From Myxococcales bacterium (GTDB lineage: Bacteria > Myxococcota_A > Polyangia > Polyangiales > Polyangiaceae), in NCBI GenBank assembly GCA_013298325.1, contig JAAFHJ010000390.1:1-5141 (forward strand): a DNA stretch of 5,141 bases, written 5' to 3'. Under the pieces are notes generated by a model that saw only the letters and a program-made list of their open reading frames with translations, was not told the DNA's origin and did not search any database. Both the position numbers and the translations under genes were made by a program. Positions 1-4,737 of this stretch are shown here, in pieces. How positions within the stretch are numbered: the stretch's first letter is position 1; every line of letters begins with the position of its first letter.

Positions 1-84
1 GAGCGCCCGTGCGCGAAGAAGCTGGGGATCGTCGGTCTCGGTCGCGGAACCGTGAGCCGCGGTCGAAGGTAGGGGGTCAGACAT
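1..84 (-). CDS. Possible 5' end of an unidentified gene (partial)
   Basis: An ATG at 84-82 on the minus strand opens a frame that stays open to the window edge, giving 28 residues that begin MSDPLPSTAAHGSATETDD and end QLLRARAL. A GGAG lies 11 bases upstream of the ATG on the minus strand, a usable but slightly distant ribosome binding site. The peptide is polar and rich in Ser, Thr and Asp, with no signal peptide, as expected for a disordered N-terminal tail of a cytoplasmic protein. The gene would run in the same direction as the LysR-family gene 89 bp upstream. No family can be recognised from so little. The three plus-strand frames here all hit stops by about position 111. The call rests on the open frame, the start codon and the possible binding site only. 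Confidence 0.4.
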   Translation of the reverse strand, partial: MSDPLPSTAAHGSATETDDPQLLRARAL

Positions 85-134
85 GGCGAGTTCAGCTCCA
101 GGGAGGAACCTAGCGCCGGCGTCTCCGGGCGGGC

Positions 135-173
135 TGGCCGGAGGCGGCCACCAGCTGGCCAGAATCGGGCCAG
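135..173. repeat. Two adjacent GC-rich inverted repeats after the LysR-family stop codon
   Basis: TGGCC (135-139) pairs with GGCCA (146-150) around a 6-nt loop. CTGGCC (155-160) pairs perfectly with GGCCAG (168-173) around a 7-nt loop. The second hairpin starts directly after the stop codon of the minus-strand LysR-family gene, so it could help end that transcript. No T-tract follows on the minus strand, so this is not a textbook intrinsic terminator. The rest of the 85-173 gap shows nothing else I can support. Confidence 0.3.
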
Positions 174-1067
174 TCAGGTCTGCGCGGGGAGGATGAGGGC
201 GCGCATCATGTCGAGATGATCGAGGAAGATCTTCACCTTCGGCGTCCGTGCGAGCGCCCGGGGGACCCCCAAACGGAGCGGAACCGGCCGGCCGACGCGC
301 GCCTCAAACAGGCGAACCGGCGCCTCCATCCCCGGCGCCATCGGGAAGTCGGCCTGGGGTACCCAACCGATGCAGAGCCCCAGGTGGACGCACTCATGGA
401 TGATGTGGGGGTGGTTCGCGATCGCCGCCGCCGCGAGCGGGACGAGCCCCTGGTCGGTCGCGAGCATCGGCTCGGCCTCCCCGGGGCTCAACCAGGCGAA
501 AACGGTGTGTTTCTGAAGGTCTTCGTAGGTCTCCGGCGTCCCGTGGGCCGCCAGGTACTCGCGGCTCGCGAGGAGGCGCTGGGTCGACGTCGCGAAGGTG
601 CGCGTCTCCCAGGAGCCGCTCGGCGCCGTCTCGCCGAACCAGCAGGCGACGTCGGTCGTCGCCGCCTGGACCTCCTCGATGCGATCGGTGAACGCCGCGC
701 GCACGCGCACGCCGGGCCAGTTCGTCCGGATCATCCCGAAGATCATCGCGACCGCTGCCGGGAGGAGCCCCGTCGGCAGCATCACGCGGATCTCCCCTTC
801 CGGCGGGCCGTCGTTGCCGCGGGCACCACGCATAAGCGCGCGAAAATCCTGCTCCATCTGCCGACCACCGACGACAAGCCGCCGCCCCGCCTCGGTGAGC
901 ACGACCCCCTTCGCCGTCCGCTCCAGGAGCGGCACACCGGCCTCCGCTTCGAGGGCATCGACCTGCCGACGGAGCGTCGTCCGCGACACACCAAGCGCAG
1001 TCGCGGCAGCGGCGAAGGATCCTTCATCGACGACCTGGAGAAACCCGCGGAACTCTTCCAGGCCCAT
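174..1067 (-). CDS. LysR-family transcriptional regulator
   Basis: This 297-residue protein has the usual LysR-type length and layout. An N-terminal winged helix-turn-helix is visible: EEFRGFLQVVDEGSF (residues 4-18), a recognition region around ALGVSRTTLRRQV (24-36), then ALEAEAGVPLLERT and the wing GVVLTEAGRR (54-63). A linker helix follows (about 64-90), then a periplasmic-binding-protein-like effector domain (about 91-297) opening with GEIRVMLPTGL and containing LGLCIGWVPQ late on, the usual position of the GxGIxxxP segment. Members are cytoplasmic DNA-binding regulators that respond to small molecules and often control themselves or a divergent neighbour. The divergent neighbour here is the pilin gene, but 410 bp separate the two starts, and the effector cannot be deduced. 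The ATG at 1067 gives a complete DNA-binding domain, yet no purine-rich ribosome binding site precedes it. A TTGACC at 1105-1100 on the minus strand is a possible -35 box with only a weak -10 partner, which would make the message nearly leaderless. The family assignment is firm; the regulated pathway is unknown. Confidence 0.93.
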   Translation of the reverse strand: MGLEEFRGFLQVVDEGSFAAAATALGVSRTTLRRQVDALEAEAGVPLLERTAKGVVLTEAGRRLVVGGRQMEQDFRALMRGARGNDGPPEGEIRVMLPTGLLPAAVAMIFGMIRTNWPGVRVRAAFTDRIEEVQAATTDVACWFGETAPSGSWETRTFATSTQRLLASREYLAAHGTPETYEDLQKHTVFAWLSPGEAEPMLATDQGLVPLAAAAIANHPHIIHECVHLGLCIGWVPQADFPMAPGMEAPVRLFEARVGRPVPLRLGVPRALARTPKVKIFLDHLDMMRALILPAQT

Positions 1068-1132
1068 GGAAAGGAGTCGCTATTGAGTCGGCAGCAAAAG
1101 GTCAACCATCTCCCACGTTAAATCGGCGTAGC

Positions 1133-1201
1133 AGAAGAGCGACTGCGAGCGATTTTTGCGGCGCGAGGAGCCCCCAACGGCCGCGCTCTGGGCGCTCTTC
1201 T
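1133..1201. repeat. 9-bp inverted repeat, 51-nt spacer
   Basis: AGAAGAGCG (1133-1141) and CGCTCTTCT (1193-1201) are perfect reverse complements. They lie in the non-coding region between the LysR-family and pilin starts, nearer the LysR side. The arms could be paired operator half-sites or the base of a long stem. A 9-bp match over this distance could also be chance. No protein-coding signal is convincing in this stretch. Confidence 0.3.
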
Positions 1202-1285
1202 ATCGAGTTTGCAGAAAACTCCGCGCCGTCTCCCGCTTCGCGGGCGGACGTTCAGCGCATCTCCATGCCAGCTTGGGTCCGGAAG

Positions 1286-1329
1286 GACGAAAATGGTCAG
1301 CGCCGGCGCCCGAGCTGACAATTTTCGTC
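1286..1329. repeat. Near-perfect 16-bp inverted repeat upstream of the pilin promoter
   Basis: GACGAAAATGGTCAGC (1286-1301) and GCTGACAATTTTCGTC (1314-1329) are reverse complements at 15 of 16 positions. The only mismatch is G1295 against A1320. The spacer is 12 nt and GC-rich (1302-1313). The centre, near 1307.5, lies about 122 bp upstream of the start point predicted from the -24/-12 promoter. That is the usual distance for the enhancer-like site of a sigma-54 activator such as PilR, so an activator site is the favoured reading (inference). The sequence could also form a stable hairpin in RNA or single-stranded DNA, or be a member of a dispersed repeat family. No T-tract follows either arm as in a normal terminator. 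Confidence 0.85.
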
Positions 1330-1367
1330 GCGGCCCCCCTGCCCGATTCGTCGCGGCGCCCCGAATC
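1324..1367. repeat. 11-bp direct repeat TTCGTCGCGGC and small hairpin
   Basis: TTCGTCGCGGC occurs at 1324-1334 and again at 1347-1357, 23 bp apart, roughly two helical turns, so both copies face the same side of the DNA. The first copy overlaps the right arm of the larger inverted repeat. The left arm of that repeat carries the reverse complement of the first six bases, so the TTCGTC element occurs three times in all. GATTCG (1345-1350) also pairs with CGAATC (1362-1367). The spacing suggests protein-binding sites upstream of the pilin promoter, but no footprint or motif match can be shown here. Confidence 0.5.
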
Positions 1368-1402
1368 CCACGAAGTTTTGCGTTCTGGCGCAGCAAGTAT
1401 GC

Positions 1403-1420
1403 TTGGCACGGGCCGTGCTG
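1403..1420 (+). promoter_or_regulatory. Sigma-54 (-24/-12) promoter of the pilin gene
   Basis: The sequence TTGGCACG-GGCC-GTGCT matches the sigma-54 consensus TGGCACG-N4-TTGC(A/T) at all positions but one (G instead of T at the start of the -12 box). The invariant GG (1405-1406) and GC (1417-1418) are separated by exactly 10 bp, as required. Transcription would start near A1430, leaving a leader of about 48 nt before the pilin ATG. Pilin genes in Myxococcus, Pseudomonas and Geobacter are transcribed by sigma-54 polymerase under PilR-type activators, so the location fits. An activator is obligatory for such promoters; the repeats at 1286-1357 are the obvious candidate sites. Confidence 0.85.
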
Positions 1421-1477
1421 AACCGCTGGAAGCTAACGCCCGGCGACGGCGCAACGACTCGGAACCACGGAGAGACT

Positions 1478-2092
1478 ATGAAGAACATTCACAAGCTCAT
1501 GAATCGCAAGAACCAGGGCGCGTTTACCCTTATCGAGCTCATGATCGTCGTCGCGATCATCGGTATCCTCGCGGTTCTCGCGGTGTACGGCGTCAGCAAG
1601 TACATCGCGAACGCGAAGACGGCAGAAGCGCGTAACTCTCTCGGTCAGATCACGAAAGACATCGCCGCCGCCTACGAGCGCGAGTCGATGAACGGCGCGC
1701 CGATGGCCGAAGGCGGCACGACCGGCGTTACCCGCGCCCTCTGCATGACCGCCGCCCAGTCGATTCCGGCCGCAGCGGCCTCGATCAAAGGCCAGAAGTA
1801 CCAGTCCAAGAAGACCGACTGGGCACCCGCTGCCGACGTCGCCGCGAACAAGGGCTTCCCCTGCATCCGCTTCGTCATGGATGCTCCGCAGTACTTTATG
1901 TACATGTACACCTCCGACTCGGACACCGGCGCGAACCCGATCTCCCCCGGTACGAACTTCACCGCGACCGCCCAGGGCGACTTGAACGGCGACGGCGTTG
2001 TCTCGACGTTCACCACCCAGGGCAACATCGACGCGACCAGCAAGCGCCTCCTCGTCTCCCCGAACATCACGGAAGACAAGCCGGAAGAATGA
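1478..2092 (+). CDS. Type IV pilin (PilA-like major pilin)
   Basis: This 204-residue prepilin begins with a short basic leader (residues 1-15, with Lys and Arg at 2, 6, 10 and 11). The class III cleavage motif GAFTLIELMIVVAIIGILAV follows, and the hydrophobic helix continues to about residue 68. Glu20 is the conserved Glu5 of the mature pilin. The residue directly before Phe16 is Ala15, not the usual Gly, which sits at 14. Cys89 and Cys129 probably form the single disulfide of the globular head. A GDLNGDG stretch (167-173) resembles a DxNxDG calcium-binding loop. Pilins are cleaved and N-methylated by PilD and polymerise into surface fibres for twitching or social motility and adhesion. The ATG at 1478 is preferred to an upstream in-frame ATG at 1403, which lies inside the promoter; GGAG at 1469-1472 is a good ribosome binding site. 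The sigma-54 promoter lies about 60 bp upstream and a terminator just downstream, which fits abundant expression. Whether this is the main pilin or a paralogue cannot be settled without the genome. Confidence 0.95.
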   Translation: MKNIHKLMNRKNQGAFTLIELMIVVAIIGILAVLAVYGVSKYIANAKTAEARNSLGQITKDIAAAYERESMNGAPMAEGGTTGVTRALCMTAAQSIPAAAASIKGQKYQSKKTDWAPAADVAANKGFPCIRFVMDAPQYFMYMYTSDSDTGANPISPGTNFTATAQGDLNGDGVVSTFTTQGNIDATSKRLLVSPNITEDKPEE

Positions 2093-2153
2093 GCTTCGAA
2101 CCGGCGCAGGCTCCTCTTGATGGGCCGGCCGCGAAGAGACTTTCTCGAAGAGA

Positions 2154-2179
2154 GTCCCCGGATTTCCGGGGGCTTTTTT
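2154..2179 (+). terminator. Intrinsic terminator after the pilin gene
   Basis: CCCCGG (2156-2161) pairs with CCGGGG (2166-2171) around an ATTT loop. The stem extends outward by T2155-G2172 and G2154-C2173, and six T residues follow at once (2174-2179), with a second T-rich run to about 2190. This is a strong rho-independent signal about 60 nt past the pilin stop. It would end most pilin transcripts and leave reduced readthrough into the pilin-like and TPR genes, unless these have their own promoter, which I do not see. The 14 bp periodic CGAAGAGA copies at 2132-2139 and 2146-2153 lie just before the stem. Confidence 0.88.
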
Positions 2180-2233
2180 CGTTTGTTTTTTGCCGATTCT
2201 GGTCGACGCGGAACGCTTCGATTTCGCCGCGAG

Positions 2234-2743
2234 GTGTGCTTTCTAGCATTCGTGCATGTCTCGGTATTCGGTCGCGAGTTCTCTATCGTCGTCCTTGCGG
2301 CAGCGGCTTCGCTCGGAGGGACGTTGGCCGTCATCGCCGTCCCTGCGTTCGCGAAAAACCTCTATGGATCCCACCTTGTAGAAGCGGAGGCGGGGCTGCA
2401 GCGTATCGGCGTCGCGACCGTTGCGCGGACGGCCCGCGGCGAACCACTCGCCGCCACAACCCCGCGGACCCCAGAGGTCGTGCCTCGCGGCGTCGCGGTG
2501 ATCGATCCTCCAGGCACGTGGGACCACCCAACCTGGGTGGCACTCGCTTTCGCCCCGGTCGACGCCCCGCGCCCGTTGGCGCACGCGCATCGCTTCTCAT
2601 TTGCCTTCGAAAATCAAGGGAATCGCTTCAAAGCGACCGCCAACGGCGACCTCGATGGCGATGGAACCTCAAGCATTCTTGAGATTGAAGGATCGCCCGA
2701 CAAAATCGCGCCCGGAATGTACGTGGAGAACGAACTCGAGTGA
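2234..2743 (+). CDS. Degenerate pilin-like protein (pilin paralogue without processing signature)
   Basis: Aligned without gaps, residues 16-58 match the upstream pilin: FSIVVLAAAASLGGTLAV corresponds to FTLIELMIVVAIIGILAV, and IAVPAFAKNLYGSHLVEAEA to LAVYGVSKYIANAKTAEARN. The C-terminal FKATANGDLDGDG (132-144) matches FTATAQGDLNGDG of the pilin. It is therefore a pilin-fold relative, 169 residues against 204. The residue before Phe16 is Glu and the residue at mature position 5 is Val, so both hallmarks of prepilin processing and assembly are gone; both head cysteines are also missing. A membrane-anchored minor or accessory pilin-like protein is the best guess. The start is uncertain. GTG 2234 is chosen because it gives a 15-residue leader, the same length as in the pilin. 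GTG 2252 would give 163 residues, and ATG 2120 would put the terminator inside the gene. No start has a good ribosome binding site. The gene overlaps the following TPR gene by 4 bp, implying translational coupling. Confidence 0.75.
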   Translation: MCFLAFVHVSVFGREFSIVVLAAAASLGGTLAVIAVPAFAKNLYGSHLVEAEAGLQRIGVATVARTARGEPLAATTPRTPEVVPRGVAVIDPPGTWDHPTWVALAFAPVDAPRPLAHAHRFSFAFENQGNRFKATANGDLDGDGTSSILEIEGSPDKIAPGMYVENELE

Positions 2744-3648
2744 AACACGTCGAGGTCTTTGTTGCCGGCGCGGCGATCGCGCTCGGGGCACTTGCGGCCG
2801 GGCAATTTCGCCCGTCTTTGGCGAGCGATGCCCATGCGATTCGGACCCGTGAAGACGTGGTTCTTGTCCCCCCGCCGGCGCAAACAAAGGCGCTTGCGCT
2901 GGGGCACGACGCGGCGATGGTCGATTATCTCTGGGGGCAACTCCTCGTTCAACATGGGATTCATGTGAACGAAAAGCGCCGGATGCCGCTGGAACGTTAC
3001 ATCGATCCGATCCTTTACTTGGAGCCGGACTTTCCGCCGATGTTCGCCTACGTCGACACGCTCTTCGTATTTCGACCGCCGCGGGGGACGGAAGAAGACG
3101 CTCGAACGGCACGCACATACCTTGAGAAGGGGCTCCAGGTACGCCCCTACGACCACAAAGTGTGGATGCACTACGGCCAATTCCTTGCGTTTCTCGCCCC
3201 TTCCTTCCTTACGACGGAGGCCGAGCGCGACGAGTGGACCCGCGACGGCGCCCACGCGATCGCCCACGCCGTCGAGCTCGGTGGCGACTCCGACCGCGCG
3301 CTCTCCGCGAGCACTCTCCTCGCGCGCTACGGCGATCAGGCTGCGGCAATCACCTCGCTCGAGCGCGTTCTCGCCATTGAGAGCGACGAAAACATCAAGC
3401 TCCAATTGCAGGCAAAACTCGACAGACTTCGTGCAAGTCGCGCCGCAAGTGAGAAAGATCTCCGGGCGAAGGCGGCAAGTGCGTTCATCGACGGCGAGCG
3501 GCGCAAAGAGGCCCCTTTCGTCGGGAATGAGCGCAATCTGACATTTGGTCCCTGGCCGAACGCCTACCGTTGCGTCGGCCTTGATGCGCGTGCGGAGCCC
3601 CGCTGCGCGACGACCTGGCGGGAAGCACTCGAACGGCGCGGCGACTGA
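2740..3648 (+). CDS. Secreted or membrane-anchored TPR-like protein linked to the pilin genes
   Basis: This 302-residue protein starts with a GTG that overlaps the stop of the pilin-like gene (GTGA), with GGAG 11 bases upstream, indicating co-translation. Residues 5-23 (VEVFVAGAAIALGALAAGQ) form a hydrophobic segment, either a signal peptide ending near SLAS or an uncleaved anchor, so the rest is probably periplasmic. There is no lipobox, so this is not a Tgl-type lipoprotein. Helical TPR-like stretches occur at about 118-152 (YLEKGLQVRPYDHKVWMHYG) and 165-235, the last region highly charged. The segment PPPAQTKALALGHDAAMVDYLW (44-65) followed by a YLEPDFPPMFAY stretch resembles, from memory, deltaproteobacterial TPR proteins with a conserved LG-x5-ADxLW motif; this needs a search. 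Two cysteines near the C-terminus (278 and 289) could form a disulfide. TPR proteins mediate protein-protein contacts, so a role in pilus assembly or pilin-like protein stability is plausible but inferred from position only. Confidence 0.8.
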   Translation: MKHVEVFVAGAAIALGALAAGQFRPSLASDAHAIRTREDVVLVPPPAQTKALALGHDAAMVDYLWGQLLVQHGIHVNEKRRMPLERYIDPILYLEPDFPPMFAYVDTLFVFRPPRGTEEDARTARTYLEKGLQVRPYDHKVWMHYGQFLAFLAPSFLTTEAERDEWTRDGAHAIAHAVELGGDSDRALSASTLLARYGDQAAAITSLERVLAIESDENIKLQLQAKLDRLRASRAASEKDLRAKAASAFIDGERRKEAPFVGNERNLTFGPWPNAYRCVGLDARAEPRCATTWREALERRGD

Positions 3649-3676
3649 CGCGTTTGCATCGATCCGCCGTCTCGCC

Positions 3677-4720
3677 TCACGGGCGGAAGGGGATCGTCCT
3701 CAGCGAAATTCGCCGGTAGGTCTCTTCGTTGGCCGCCCGCGCCCAAGCGGAAATCTCCAGCAAACCAGGCTGCTTGGGCGCTTCCCCGTGAGGAATCATG
3801 GCGGCCGGTACATGGAGCGTCGCCCGCGTGCCGCCGGCTACCGCCTCAAGGACGACCGGAAGCGGCGTGCGAAACCCCTTCGGCCAGAACTGCACCGTCG
3901 GCGCGGGTACCGTGTACGAGCGCCGGCGGTTCGCCTCGGCGATCGGCAGCGGGAGCGGCGCCGGGAGGAACGCGAGCCCAAATCCACCAACAATCAAAGG
4001 GCTTGCAATCGTTCCATCGAGGTCGATCCCGGCGCCGGCAACGAGGACCGCCGGCAACGGCGCGAAGGTGCCGGCACGGTCGATAAATTCCTGCACAATG
4101 CACGGAGCGCCGAGCTCGCCGGGCGCCTCCGTCACCGCGATGCCAATGCCGACGTGGGTGTGGGTTGCCGTCAGGATGTTCTTTCGGTGGCCATCGTGGG
4201 GCGGCAGCTCGTCAAAAAAGAGCGACTCGGAATGCGCGAGCTCGGCCGCCGAAATTGCGACCTTTTCCTGCAATTTTCTAGACTTTTCATCGACGACGCC
4301 GAGCGCGTTTTCCAGGATCATGTCGCTGCCGCCTGCTTCCGAATACCGCTGCTCGGGGACGGAGCCGTCGGAGCCCCAATGGCCGAGAAAACCGTGGCGG
4401 CAGAGATCTTCGGCGTGACGCTGGGCGGCGATCGTCGCTGGGCCGTCGTCGAGAAGGACCGGCGGAAGCTGAAATTTCGCCCGGTCGGCGTTCACCCGCC
4501 GCACGAGGTAGCGGCGCGCACCGGCGAGATCGAGGCGTTCCCCGACCACCGGCTCACGGTCGGCGTTTGGCAATACGGTGGCGCTCGCAGCCAGCGGCAC
4601 CTGAACGGCTTTTTCCGGGCCTTGGACGCTTCCGGTCGGAGCAGCGGAAAGGGGCGCCGAGGGGGCGGGACCGCAGGCGGCAAGCAACACGAGCGCGGCC
4701 ACCCTTCGCATCGGTCGCAT
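3677..4720 (-). CDS. CAP/SCP-domain lipoprotein
   Basis: This 347-residue protein has a lipoprotein signal (MRPMRRVAALVLLAAC, lipobox LAAC with Cys16), so it is expected to be lipid-anchored outside the cytoplasm. A Pro/Ala/Ser-rich tether (17-60) leads to a CAP (SCP/PR-1) domain at about 68-213. Its family motifs are in order: IAAQRHAEDLCRHG (97-110), FLGHWGSDG (111-119, the H-x-DG element), ENAL (137-140), PPHDGHRKNIL (173-183), HVGIGIAV (189-196) and CIVQEF (207-212). His114, Glu137 and His178 are candidates for the conserved CAP cavity residues. Residues 214-347 are a Pro-rich, probably beta-rich extension that I do not recognise. CAP proteins bind lipids or peptides or act as proteases in different organisms; the bacterial role is generally unknown. 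The ATG at 4720 is favoured because GGGGGAG lies 9 bases upstream; ATG 4711 is an alternative. The stop lies 28 bp from that of the convergent TPR gene. Confidence 0.92.
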   Translation of the reverse strand: MRPMRRVAALVLLAACGPAPSAPLSAAPTGSVQGPEKAVQVPLAASATVLPNADREPVVGERLDLAGARRYLVRRVNADRAKFQLPPVLLDDGPATIAAQRHAEDLCRHGFLGHWGSDGSVPEQRYSEAGGSDMILENALGVVDEKSRKLQEKVAISAAELAHSESLFFDELPPHDGHRKNILTATHTHVGIGIAVTEAPGELGAPCIVQEFIDRAGTFAPLPAVLVAGAGIDLDGTIASPLIVGGFGLAFLPAPLPLPIAEANRRRSYTVPAPTVQFWPKGFRTPLPVVLEAVAGGTRATLHVPAAMIPHGEAPKQPGLLEISAWARAANEETYRRISLRTIPFRP

Positions 4721-4737
4721 GGTACACAGCTCCCCCG

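Noticed and set aside
216..1121. Long plus-strand open frame of 301 codons opposite the LysR-family gene
   Set aside because: Its product is an Arg/Pro-rich low-complexity sequence typical of the antisense of a GC-rich gene, while the minus strand encodes a clear LysR-family protein.
1232..1244. Hairpin CCCGC-TTC-GCGGG in the pre-pilin region as a terminator or regulatory RNA
   Set aside because: The stem is short, lies upstream of the predicted promoter, and has no T-tract; such stems are common in GC-rich DNA.
1286..1367. End of an insertion sequence or other mobile element
   Set aside because: No transposase remnant, target-site duplication or second terminal copy is visible in the window; the repeat fits a regulatory region better.
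1118..1454. Several short open frames on both strands in the region before the pilin
   Set aside because: They have no ribosome binding sites or recognisable products. Similar peptides on both strands (such as LTIFV) simply reflect the palindrome at 1286-1329.
2123..2130. GGCCGGCC palindrome after the pilin stop
   Set aside because: An 8-bp GC-only palindrome is expected by chance in this composition and is not linked to other signals.
3661..3695. Possible bidirectional terminator between the convergent TPR and CAP genes
   Set aside because: CCGCC (3664-3668) can pair with GGCGG (3682-3686), but the loop is 13 nt, much of it lies within the CAP gene, and there is no T-tract on either strand.
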